From the NCBI GenBank assembly GCA_023678885.1, contig CM042955.1, positions 23,943,835 through 24,007,834 on the forward strand: 64,000 bases of DNA, given 5' to 3'. Source of the DNA: Pogostemon cablin. Lineage: Eukaryota; Streptophyta; Magnoliopsida; Lamiales; Lamiaceae. The notes beneath the pieces were generated by a model, which saw only the letters and a program-made list of their open reading frames with translations, was not told where the DNA came from and did not search any database. Each line of letters opens with the position of its first letter. The first letter of the stretch is position 1. The position numbers and the translations under genes are program-made. This document shows, piece after piece, positions 9,861 through 20,061 of the stretch.

Positions 9861-9975
9861 TGATGGCATTTGGATATTTTGGTTAACGTGAACTGTTAGG
9901 ATTCCATGCGTTTCTAAATCAGCGGAAGCAAGAAATCATATAAACGTATTACCTTTCACCTGGGTATGTTGAAAC
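9861..9975 (-). repeat. Internal 115 bp LTR fragment (element B)
   Basis: Matches the first 115 bases of the plus-strand left edge of the B LTR (12376-12490), then breaks at GGTATGTTGAA and continues with leader sequence ACTCATCCGTTGGGGAGG. This marks a recombination or template-switch point between LTR and leader. Confidence 0.75.
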
Positions 9976-10000
9976 TCATCCGTTGGGGAGGAAGGCACTA

Positions 10001-11520
10001 AAAATGACTCATAAGTTTACTTGCATCACTTAATAAATCAATAATGGAGGCCACGGGATCATGACCAATCCCTCTCCCACTTAGTTATTTAACAAGAGGG
10101 TTTTTCGCATGCATACAATATCACATATATAATTATGCAAATAAATATGCTATTATTATGGCAAATAAGGCAGTAAGTCAAATAACACATGCATCCAATC
10201 TATATATATAATAATAATTGATAAATAAAGCAACTATAGCAATTATATATAAGGAAAGAAAATACTTGTCAAATATAGAATTGACTAGGTCAACTCTCTA
10301 AGCAAATAAACAAAAGGCTTGCACAACAAGAAGGTATATCTTGTACCCCAATAAAACAAACTCGCACACAGACCCACAGCATAATGACTCATAAGTTTAC
10401 TTGCATCACTTAATAAATCAATAATGGAGGCCGCGGGATCATGACCAATCCCTCTCCCACTTAGTTATTTAACAAGAGGGTTTTTCGCATGCATACAATA
10501 TCACAGATATAATTATGCAAATAAATATGCTATTATTATGGCAAATAAGGCAGTAAGTCAAATAACGCATGCATCCAATCTAAATATATAATAATAATTG
10601 ATAAATAAAGCAACTATAGCAATTATATATAAGGAAAGAAAATACTTGTCAAATATAGAATTGACTAGGTCAACTCTCTATGCAAATAAACAAAAGGCTT
10701 GCACAACAAGAAGGTATACCTTGTACCCCAAGAAAACCAACTCGCACACAGACCCACAGCAAAATGACTCATAAGTTTACTTGCATCACTTAATAAATCA
10801 ATAATGGAGGCCACGGGATCATGACCAATCCCTCTCCCACTTAGTTATTTAACAAGAGGGTTTTTCACATGCATACAATATCACAGATATAATTATGCAA
10901 ATAAATATGCTATTATTATGGCAAATAAGGCAGTAAGTCAAATAACACATGCATCCAATCTATATATATAATAATAATTGATAAATAAAGCAACTATAGC
11001 AATTATATATAAGGAAAGAAAATACCTGTCAAATATAGAATTGACTAGGTCAACTCTCTAAGCAAATAAACAAAAGGCTTGCACAACAAGAAGGTATATC
11101 TTGTACCTCAAGAAAACCAACTCGCACACAGACCCACAGCATAATGACTCATAAGTTTACTTGCATCACTTAATAAATCAATAATGGAGGCCGCGGGATC
11201 ATGAACAATCCCTCTCCCACTTAGTTATTTAACAAGAGGGTTTTTTGCATGCATACAATATCACAGATATAATTATGCAAATAAATATACTGTTATTATG
11301 GCAAATAAGGCAGTAAGTCAAATAACACATGCATCCAATCTAAATATATAATAATAATTGATAAATAAAGCAACTATAGCAATTATATATAAGGAAAGAA
11401 AATACTTGTCAAATATAGAATTGACTAGGTCAACTCTCTAAGCAAATAAACAAAAGGCTTGCACAACAAGAAGGTATATCTTGTACCCCAAGAAAACCAA
11501 CTCGCACACAGACCCACAGC
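10001..11520. repeat. Tandem array, four 380 bp units
   Basis: Units start at 10001, 10381, 10761 and 11141, each with A.AATGACTCATAAGTTTAC, and end at 11520 with GACCCACAGC. Each is 380 bases with no length differences and only scattered substitutions, so expansion is recent. The unit contains ACTTAGTTATTTAAC and GCATGCATACAATATC, which align with single-copy leader sequence in H (about 40830-41090) and I (about 52110-52340). Not coding. Confidence 0.92.
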
Positions 11521-12361
11521 AAAACTGTCGCTCCCCACGTGTAAACGCGCATTGGAAATTCTGAACTTCTGCTGGACACAATACTATTATCAGAAACACG
11601 AAGCTGGTCGTGCCGGAGCTACTCGGTGGTTGTGCCGACCAGCAACGACGCTCGAGCCCTTCTATCCCTTCTAGCCGTGTCATTGTCTCTGCTGACAATC
11701 GTACACCCATCGTCAGGTTCTCGCCGGTGCGGATCGTGCCGGCCATGCCAGCCAATCGTGCCGACATCCCTACAGATCATGCTGCCAATCTCCAACAGGT
11801 CGTGCCACCTCTATTTGATTAGTATTGCCGACTTTCGAAACTTGCAGCAAAAATAAAATAAACGAGCCACTCCGACAACTGTCGGCTATGGATTCCGATC
11901 GCGCCACCTCTTCTCCAGCAATCGTATCCAATCTCCAATAGGTCGTACAGCCTACGCGTCGAGCCACCACCACCCTCTTGGCTTGCTTTCTATCGTCGCA
12001 GATAGGAGTCGCCACTTCAGCCATCAAAAGTTGTCGATGCAGCTCCGTGTAATCTCCGATCAGCAGCAACATGGTTTAATCGGGTTAGGCGACCCGCTGC
12101 ACGTCTCCCATCTTTCACCATCCACGAACGCTTATTATGCCATCACCAGCCCCGCTGTGTCCGCCGGCCATGGAGTAACCGAGGGTGAACGTGCGTGTGG
12201 TGTACAATTAGAGTTTTGTAGCCATGAATTAAAACCTAGGGTTTATACAGATTGCTCAAAATATCAAAACCCTAACTATCATGCGATCATTATTCAAGAA
12301 TAATTCACATAATTCACCTTAAACCCTAGCCTAATGTGTCACGTTTAGCCTTAGAACCTAC
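11521..12361 (-). repeat. Copia B leader, duplicated unit 2 (GC-rich)
   Basis: Starts where the 380 bp array ends. From 11604 it matches unit 1 (8632-9847), with the internal gap noted there. Near the primer site it has AAAACCCTAAC and the shared phrase TGTCACGTTTAG. No supported gene. Confidence 0.7.
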
Positions 12362-12373
12362 GCTCTTATACCA
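12362..12373 (-). other. Primer binding site (element B)
   Basis: Minus-strand TGGTATAAGAGC lies two bases from the LTR edge. It is one change away from the initiator-Met-tRNA primer site TGGTATCAGAGC found intact in H and I. Confidence 0.75.
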
Positions 12374-12375
12374 AT

Positions 12376-13746
12376 TGATGGCATTTGGATATTTTGGTTA
12401 ATGTGAACTGTTAGGGTTCCATGTGTTTCTAAATCAGCGGAAGCAAGAAATCATAGAAACGTATTACCTTTCACCAGGGTATGTTGAAGAAGAAAGATTC
12501 TCGCCGGTAGCCTGCGCAGCCTCACCGTTTTAGCCATAACTCTCTCATTCGATATCAGATCGGAGCGATCTATATGCTAAAATGATCTTCTCTTCAGTGG
12601 CTTTCTAAAAATATATCACATGCTCAGTTTGGACATCCACAAGATTTTATAAAAATCATGCAAGTTGACAAATAGAAATAGCAAATGACCTTCCGGTCTT
12701 CTGTTGTTTCCTAAGCCATGTCTTAACGTTATGTGGGCAACGATCTATAAGACGATCTCACTCTACAACCCTAATCTGCCTTTCATGTGTTTAGGCATGA
12801 TTTACTTGATTTCTGGATTGATGAGATTGGCTATTATATAGGCTACAATAGGGACCAGGAGGAGAAATCAGGGTTTAGGCCTCCATTGGGCTTAAACATC
12901 CAAGTTTAGCCCAAAACTTATACTTAAGTCCAATAATAATAAATCTGTCCAATAGACAAATATTATTGCACTGCCACCCTAATCCCAAATTATGTTTATA
13001 GGCTCCTCTTATTATGAGCTCGTTATTCTCCCCATATTTAAGATTCAATGTCCATTAATTAATTAAGTTATTGACAACTCTATTAATTAATATATTTACC
13101 GAGAGTAGTACCACACAATCTTATTATCATGCCAGAATAAATTCACATGCCAGGTTTACATGATAATCATTATGACCTCCTCAAGTGGACATCATCAACC
13201 AATTCGTTAGGACACGAATTCATTCTACAATCAATAGTACACCATAGAGACAATATCATCTTCCAACTCACCAAGCATATTGATTTATCTTTTAAATCTC
13301 ACCCATTGATGAATCAAAGAAATAAATATTACCTTACGTGTTGAGGTTATTGTATAGGGATTAAGAGTACGAACATCTATAATAACAGAGATCAAGTTCT
13401 ATTATATAGTCAGTATAAACCGAACAATCTCAACGGTGGTACTATTCAATACACAAAATGCACTAGTGCAATTTTATAGTCAAGACAGACTAATGCCAAA
13501 TCACACTACAACCATACCAATAGATAGTCCCCGTTTATCTCAGTTGTGAACATCTATTTATACTTTATAAGGAGCCGATAATATGATCTTCCGTGTGACG
13601 CTGCACACCACATTATCTACAATATAAAGTAAATGGACTTTTGCAAGAATAAATCATTGTAAACATTTGATCACATGATTCTCATTTCAAATATTGTCAA
13701 AACATTATTTATACAAAAAGCTAGACTTTTAGTATACAATCCAACA
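12376..13746 (-). repeat. 5' LTR of copia element B
   Basis: Bounded by TGATGG (plus-strand left edge) and CCAACA. H and I have the perfect pair TGTTGG..CCAACA, so B carries one changed base. About 1371 bases. The right half (12800-13746) aligns with the LTRs of H and I, including AATTAATTAAGTTA, TGATGAATCAAAGAAATA and the terminal CTAGACTTTTAGTATACAATC. Flanked on the right by CAATT inside element C. Confidence 0.85.
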
Positions 13747-13767
13747 CAATTGAAGGGATAGGATAGT
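13747..13767 (-). mobile_element. Element C: 21 bp remnant of Tat-like RT
   Basis: Only 21 bases lie between the edges of B and D. On the minus strand they encode the residues that follow the DLNKACPKD motif of Tat-lineage RT, so they pair with the larger C fragment at 23083. The frame is continuous if D and one 5 bp target copy are disregarded. Confidence 0.65.
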
Positions 13768-15432
13768 TGATGGGTGTTTTCTCAACACACAATTTTAATC
13801 CCCAAGTATGAAGGATATCAATTGTAGTTTCGAAGGTGACCAAGTTAAATATCGAATCCACGGGACGGGTAAATATCAATTTAATTACGTTCTAGTAGAT
13901 TATGACTATTTTGGAAATATAATAATTGGTTTGTAAACTAACAATTAAAATAGCAAATAAATAACAAGAACAAGAGAAGAGTTGTTGTGATCAAGTAAGA
14001 TGATAGGTAGTTCGTCAGGCCTTCCAGTTTCATTCGTTAATTCATACTTTCGTGTGTCAATATCTGACTCTGTCTTGTGGTTTATGGACGCATCACTAGA
14101 CCATACAAATTCACTCTATAGACACAAGTAAATATGCGTATAACACGTGTGAATATCCTCGGAGCAAGACGTATACTTTACCTCCCTTTCTAGGTACTAT
14201 CATAATCAATTATTTCCCGTGCACTTAGTACTCTAACCCAATTTGATCTCCCTTTTTGGGTACTATGAAGTTATACTCTTTATCATACTTGTTAACCCGA
14301 ATTCAATTCAATTAACAAATATTCATATAAGACGGTTCTAATAAAACCTCGGAATCCCTTCACTTAGAATTATAACTATAAACCCTGCTCATTAGTGAAC
14401 GCACTCAATCAATAACCATGTTACGCATTCAGACTCTACACAACGATTATCGATGCACAAAACAACTATGAGTATGGATTAAAAACGCACAATCTTATAT
14501 AAACTAAACCACAATAGTGTTGTACGGAGTATACACACGAAATACAAATTAACTCATGAAACCTTCATAACCCTAGAACTACAGAAGTGGCTCTAGCCCA
14601 TGATTGATCTAGGAACAATCATGGTTAGATGGACCGATCTTACTTGAACCTCCAGCGAAATTCTGTCACAGCCCCTCCGGATGGTGATTGGTGATGTTGG
14701 TGATTGGTGATCTTTGTGATCTTCGTGATGATTTTCTTGACTGCATGAGCCTCCTTTTATACTTTTAATCACGTCTCTAGGGCTTGGAATGGGCTTTTCA
14801 AGTGATCCCACGCATTTTGGTCTCGAAAATCCAGATAAGGTAAGTTTTCGCGTTTTGGTTCTACCTCGTCAAACAGGTCGAACCACTAGCCACAGGTCGA
14901 ACCACAGGTCGAACCCTGCTACTGGACACATTTTGCACTTGGTTCGACCTCTTGTACAGGTCGAACCACTCCCTCACAGGTCGAACCTCAGGTCGAACCA
15001 CGCTACTGGACAATTTCCACTCCTGGTTCGACAAACTGTCAGGTCGAACCCCAACGTCGTGGTCGAATCACACTTCTTGCGAACTGGTTCGACCATGGTT
15101 CGACCTGATGAACAGGTCGAACCCCTTGAGTCGTGGTCGAACCTATCTCCTGCACTCTTCCAACGCTGGTTCGACCTGTTGGAGAGGTCGAACCCTCCTC
15201 CAACAAGTCGAACCCACCTCTCTCCTTTGTGGTTCGCGTGGTCTCGACTTCGTCTCTTCAATTCTTGGCACTTCCACTCTGATTTTGCTATGAAAACCAC
15301 TTAAATAGCTCCACTAACACCTGATTCATGCTAATTCACAATATATATAGGTTTTCCACCTATTTCCACATCAAAACTCTCCAAAACTAGCACAAAACAT
15401 GATACCAAACTTGTGAATTTACACTCTCATCA
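13768..15432 (-). repeat. 3' LTR of element D
   Basis: Read on the minus strand it starts TGATGAGAGTG at 15432 and ends CACCCATCA at 13768. About 17 GGTCGAAC/GTTCGACC motifs, counted by eye, fill 14870-15215. A TATA-box-like TATAAAAG is at 14754-14761 (minus), roughly 100 bases downstream of the array. Matches the 5' LTR at 21422-23082 with scattered changes. Confidence 0.92.
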
Positions 15433-15445
15433 AACCCCCAAACTT
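15433..15445 (-). other. Polypurine tract (element D)
   Basis: Minus-strand AAGTTTGGGGGTT abuts the LTR start TGATGAG and follows GGAACGAGCAACATGT. Same context as elements A and F. Confidence 0.8.
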
Positions 15446-15985
15446 ACATGTTGCTCGTTCCGAGGCAACCAAATCAAACCACAGGATTCGTGTATAATTC
15501 ACCAAGATCAAGTACAACACATATCACACATGCAACTTCATTAAATCAAACAAGTATTAATTGCTTCATATATATCACTCATGCAAAACCAATCCAATCA
15601 CACACCATTCGGAGTACTAAGTAATCTAGCTCACAAGATAAGTATTTACTCTCTTTCACTCAAGTGCGTGAGGCACTATATCGGCTAATATAAACACTCA
15701 TATCAATCCATATTCACGCGTAACCATAAGCTTGGCAAAGGTCTCAAAAATCAACTTATAATCAACTCTTCACTAGGATCACAAAGGACTTGTTTTTGGG
15801 TTGTAATGTTGGCTCTTTGGAAAAAAGTAGGAAAATTTAGGTAAAGTGACTTAAGACACTAGTAGAGAGTTACCTTGGAGGTTCTCGATTTCTTCTTCTT
15901 GCTGCAATATCTCCTCCAACTTCTTCTCTTCTTTTCATGGATTTTCCTTCTTTTTCGTGCAACAACATCATCTCTTTAGACAATT

Positions 15986-16095
15986 CGGGTACCGGTTTTA
16001 GGCACCACCCTTCTTCTCATGTATAGACCATCAGCTGCTAAGCTTCATGCACCATGTATAAAAACCATCGGGGTACCAGTTTCGGGCACTACCCC
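15986..16095 (-). repeat. GGGTA..TACCC hairpin pair (element D)
   Basis: Two self-complementary segments at 15986-16011 and 16070-16095 correspond to the tandem hairpins of A, F and G, here separated by about 58 bases of extra sequence. Confidence 0.6.
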
Positions 16096-16714
16096 TAAAC
16101 AAGATTTAACCATATTCTTTTCATCCAACCATATTCTATCTTCCTTTTTCTTCTTTCAACACTTACTCACCTCAACTCTCTCTACCAATGAATAGGTTAA
16201 TCAAGCTCAAGTAAAGGTTTATAAGGTTATTTACTTTAGCTACCAAAGAAAAGGCTTTAACGGCTCAACAGGGAATCCAAAGGTTAATAAGATCATTAGG
16301 AAGGATAAAATTTGGCTAAGTAGCTTAATCACAAAATAACGGCCTAAGATCATGTCCTAGCAATTTATCAATCATAAGTCTCACACAAGACTCCAAGCCA
16401 AGTTCTAGAATACGTTCATATGAATGATCCTCTCAAGAATAAAACAATCATGATCAAGCATGATTATCAAGGCTCAAATCCTCACATAGGTAAATAGAAT
16501 CCTATGTACTCCTCGTAGCACATAATTAAGATCAATTCAACAAGAACTCCACATACTTATCAAATTAAACATGCTCTCTTTAATAGAAATTAACACATGA
16601 ACATATGAATGCACATAAACATTAAGCTTATACCCAATCAATCATACAAGCTTCTATCCATTGCCCAACTCATTCATCATAGAAGGATGAGATTAAGAAC
16701 ACACATTCCTGGCT

Positions 16715-17120
16715 TGGTTCGACCTTGATTCGGTATGTGGAAGAGGTCGAATCAACTTTATCGTAGTCGAATCATCATTCTGAACACCTTCTCCTTCGGT
16801 TCGACTTGGGTTCGACCTGCTGACCAGGTCGAACCATTCTTGTTTTGATCGAACCACCCTACTGTAAGTTTCATATCACCGGTTCGACCTAGGTTCGACC
16901 TGTTGAACAGGTCGAACCAAGAACGTCGTGGTCGAATCGCACTTCTAGAATTCTGCTATCACTGGTTCGACCTTGGTTCGACCTGTTGATCTGGTCGAAC
17001 CATTTCGCATGAGGTCGAACCACCTCTCTGGACAACTTTTGCACCACAGTTCGACTTTCTCAGCTAGGTTCGACCTCCTGGCACTGGTCGAACCTACCCT
17101 GGCTTTGGTCGAACCACCCT
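16715..17120. repeat. TCGA-core motif array in D post-coding region
   Basis: Repeats of GGTTCGACC and GGTCGAACC, about 85-100 bases per unit. Each unit tends to hold a single site, then a back-to-back pair, then another single site. At 16892-16918 the pair is a perfect inverted repeat with 13-base arms around one central base. Confidence 0.85.
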
Positions 17121-17414
17121 TCTAAGCTTCAAAACTGAGTGATCTTCAATCCCTACACACTTCAAACTTCAATACGAATCATTAGGTACCAACTAGAGCA
17201 CAACTTCATCAAAAATTGTTCCACAAAATATTATTCATGAGTAACTCCGTAAAAGAAAACACAACCAAAACTCACTAAGCATTAGGCAAGTTGTAAAAAA
17301 TCATCACATTAAAATCGATTAAAATTTTAAATATAGCGCAAAAACCAACTCCCCTAACAAACATCACAAAGAAAAGATTATACTATCGGTGCTTATCAAG
17401 GTAAGTACATCACA

Positions 17415-17427
17415 CCCCCCCAAACTT
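17415..17427 (-). other. Internal polypurine-tract-like site (element D)
   Basis: Minus-strand AAGTTTGGGGGGG lies shortly downstream of the last reading frame. It matches the sites at 3039 (A), 45957 (F) and 31818 (G). Confidence 0.5.
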
Positions 17428-17537
17428 AGTAGAAACTAAAGTTGAAACTAAGTTTGCAATGAGATGTAATTGCCGATAAGTAAGCACGTCAAATATAAAA
17501 ATTTCTTACTCACACGAATGAAATAAAACAATAAAAC

Positions 17538-17600
17538 GGGAGGGAAAACCCCCAACAGGCGCTCATGTTTAACGTCGTAGAGTCATGATGGAATACCACT
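17538..17600 (-). other. Conserved post-coding stem-loop block (element D)
   Basis: Minus-strand CATGACTCTACGACGTTAAA, then CATGAGCGCCTG and a GGG..CCC hairpin ending in CCCTCCC. This is the D version of the block found in A, F, G and at 63.5 kb. Confidence 0.65.
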
Positions 17601-17607
17601 CAGAAGA

Positions 17608-18426
17608 CTACTTGATCAGAGGATGATCATGTCGCATCCTCACCTTCCAATACTTTCTCCCCCTCTTATCATCCCCACTTACCACCTTACCATTCTTATG
17701 CACCATACGATCAGTAGAATCTCCTTTCTCAAACTTTCTCTTCTCATTCCTGTCAATCTTCCACTCAATTTTGGAATAACTCCTATCTCCATCAAGATCA
17801 AAGTCAGGATAAGAACGAGAACAAGGACTTTCAAATTTGTTGGTATCCGGTGGTAAGTTAGGAGGCTTTAAGTAGGCATCATCTTCTCTTCCTTTGTCTA
17901 CAGTCAGCACGGTACCTTTCTCGCTCACAAAAATATGATCATTAGAATTACCTTCATCCCATGGCCGTGTAGACTCCTCCGGGTCTATCTTCCTTTTGAA
18001 TTTCAAATCACCTGATGGATCTTTTTCATTGTCACCAAGATAAGCATACGTCAAGTGTTCCGGTAATGGTTTCAACTCCTCTTTCTTTTCTTCCATCGGA
18101 GTGCTCTCTCTCTCCAACGACAAGTACTTCATAGACCCTTTCGCTTCTTCAGCCTTAGCTTTCTCCAATGCATACCTAGCATCACCCAAAGCAAATAAGT
18201 TCTCAAGATAATGAATACAATCCTCATTAGAAATTCCGTCAAGCTCCGTAGTGGAATAAGTTGGAGACTCCATCAAACATGTCTCAAGAGGATCATTAGA
18301 CAGGATCAGAGACATATCCTCCTTCACAATCTCCTCCACCACGTCAATACTATGACACTGCGACTCCATGGGCATCTTCATTGCTTTGTCCAAGTTGAAA
18401 AGAACTTCTTCTTTGTCCATCCGCAA
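17608..18426 (-). pseudogene. C-terminal tail after protease (element D)
   Basis: A 272-residue open frame continues from protease after a stop at 18436-18438. The first half (DKEEVLFNLDKAMKMPMESQCHSIDVVEEI, ISNEDCIHYLENLFALGDAR, EEKKEELKPLPEHLTYAYLGDNEKDP) matches the protease-RT linker of F. At DNEKDP the frame leaves RT and enters a different sequence with DAYLKPPNLPPD and GRKYWKVRMR near the end. Similar motifs close the gag-protease frame of G (DPYLKPPDLP, GRKYLKVRMR). So pol is replaced rather than simply truncated. Function unknown; basic, lysine-rich, no membrane segment. Confidence 0.7.
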
Positions 18427-18435
18427 TCTAAGCTC

Positions 18436-19044
18436 TCATTTTTGAACATCAATCATAGCTCCAGCAGTAGTAAGAAAAGGTCTCCCCAAGATTAAAGGGA
18501 TATTATCCTTGTCTTCTTCCATCTCTAGCACAAGAAAGTCCACAGGAAAGACTAGCTTTTCCGCTTTGACGAGAACGTCTTCAGTTATACCTTTTGGAAA
18601 CGTCATCGACCTGTCCGCCAATTGGAGAACCACTGTTATAGGGGTCAACTCCCCCAAACCAAGCCTCTAAAAGATGGACAACAGCATCAAATTGATGCTT
18701 GCCCCTATATCGCACAAAGCTCGCCGTGCCGGCCCCATTCCTATATCACATAGAATAGTGAAGCTCCCCGGATCCTTCATCTTTTGCAGCAGCTTCCTTT
18801 GAATGATTGAGCTGCAATTCTCAGATAAATTCACCATTTCAATTCCGATTAAGCTCCACTTCTTCAACAATATGTCTTTAAAAAATCGGGCATAGTACGA
18901 CATCTCCATGATTGCCTCTGAGAAAGGAATGCTCAAGCCTATCTTGTTCATTATCTCTGAAAACTTCTTGAACTTCTCTTCCAATCCTTCTTCACAAACC
19001 TGTAAGAAAACGGCGGAGGTATCTTTGTTTTGGGAATCCCCCAT
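18436..19044 (-). pseudogene. Aspartic protease, Athila type (element D)
   Basis: Retroviral-type aspartic protease that would cleave the gag polyprotein. Residues include EEKFKKFSEIMNKIGLSIPFSEAIMEMSYYARFFKD, SENCSSIIQRKLLQKMKDPGSF, and the active-site loop ALCDIGASINLM (near 18700), where the catalytic aspartate is present in the Athila-style D-[IL]-G-A-S motif. The flap and C-terminal half follow as LADRSMTFPKGITEDVLVKAEKLVFPVDFLVLEME and LILGRPFLTTAGAMIDVQK. A TAA-type stop near 18667 and a TGA near 18436 break the frame. Confidence 0.85.
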
Positions 19045-20061
19045 TCATCATGATCAACCTTCTTCGCTTTCTCCTTTTCGGCTCTCAATCGCTTGGCTCT
19101 CTCCCACTTTCTCTCAGCTATTATCTTTGTACTTTGCTCATTTCGAACCACTGGAGTAGCGTCAACATCATCGAGAGTGTTTGGAGTAGCAACAGGCAAT
19201 TTCTGGAGGGGTTCGACCTGTGGAACAGGTCGAACTAGGCACGTAATGGTCGAACCTACCTTCTGGACAACGACTCTCTTTTTGAATTTGAGGTTCGACC
19301 TAGGTTTGACCTGTTGAGTAGGTCGAACCACGGGCACCTAGGTCGAACTGGCTTATTGTACTTCTTCCGCCATCCGGTTCGACCAAGGTTCAACCTATTG
19401 GATAGGTCGAACCATGTCCATCGTGGTCGAACCATTGCTGTGACAAAACAGAGTGCTCCAAGTTGTGCGGTTCGACCTGGGTTCGACCAATTGGATAGGT
19501 CGAACCATGGTTGATTTGGTCAAAATAGTGTTCTGGAAAAATAGAGTGCTCCGAGTTGTCAGGTTCGACCATGGTTTGACCTGTTGGATAGGTCGAACCA
19601 TCTGCAGTTTGGTCGAAACGATGCTGCAATGCCTCCTGATCGTGTCCAGTGTTTTGGTTCGGCCTCCCATATATGGTTTGACCTTCAATGTTGGTTGAAC
19701 CATGGTCAAACCTGGCCCTAGACATGTCCAAATCTGATTCAGGCCTCATAGGTCCATCGTACTGCATTCCCGACCTCAATGTGATGGCGTTGCAGGACCT
19801 TGGATTCTCAATACTTTGAGACGAGAACTTTCCTTTCTCAATAGTTTGAGTAAGCTTGTTAACACTTCCTGCCATCTCTCCCATCAGCAATGTAAGGTCT
19901 TTCACCTGCTTAGATATAACCTCATGGTTTGCATCGATTTTCTTTTCAAGTTTGGCCTCAAGGCGGTTCACTCTTTCATCATTCTTGGCCATATACCTAT
20001 TCACAGTATCCTCAAAACTTGGTTTCCCTTCTTCCACCTTAGCACCCGGATCAACACCCAT
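19045..20061 (-). pseudogene. Gag C-terminal linker with motif-encoded peptide repeats (element D)
   Basis: The N-terminal portion (RVNRLEAKLEKKIDANHEV, LTLLMGEMAGSVNKLTQTIEKGKFSSQSIENP) looks like a coiled coil and leads to NAITLRSGMQYDGP, a hallmark before Athila protease. From about 19735 to 19195 the TCGA-core array runs through the coding frame and yields imperfect peptide repeats of the kind FD...HGSTYP.G.T.VEP....EHS. Frame breaks occur near 19390 and 19338. The protease-proximal end reads ERKWERAKRLRAEKEKAKK, WGIPKTKIPPPF. The same gag position in F (25430-25780) carries the array as well. Confidence 0.75.
19195..19735. repeat. TCGA-core motif array inside gag (element D)
   Basis: About five units of roughly 100 bases, each holding GGTTCGACC, GGTTCGACCT..AGGTCGAACC and GGTCGAAC, separated by text such as AGAGTGCTCCGAGTTGT. 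Same motif as in the U3 of the D LTR. Confidence 0.85.

Larger units (their letters stand above)
7664..13746 (-). mobile_element. Element B: truncated Ty1/copia retrotransposon
   Basis: Minus-strand copia element related to H and I. From right to left it has a 5' LTR (12376-13746), a primer site, a leader, a 4 x 380 bp array, a second piece of LTR plus primer site plus leader, and a gag remnant. Everything downstream of gag (protease, integrase, RT, RNase H, 3' LTR) is missing, because the sequence switches at 7663/7664 to the LTR of element A. The right end sits inside the Tat-like RT of element C. Confidence 0.85.
15446..17537 (-). other. 3' untranslated region of element D
   Basis: About 2 kb without a supported gene; no env-like frame is present. 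It contains the conserved CTTGCTTTTGGG-type block (15777-15820), the hairpin pair (15986-16095), a motif array (16715-17120) and an internal polypurine-like site (17415-17427, minus), in the same order as in A and F. Confidence 0.7.

Noticed and set aside
10001..11520. Regular repeats as a CRISPR array
   Set aside because: Units are 380 bases without short repeat/unique spacer structure, in a plant retrotransposon; a tandem array.
14789..15304. 171-residue plus-strand frame across the D LTR motif array
   Set aside because: Opposite to the element and produced by the GGTCGAAC repeats, which lack stops in this frame; the 22439-22786 frame is the same artefact.
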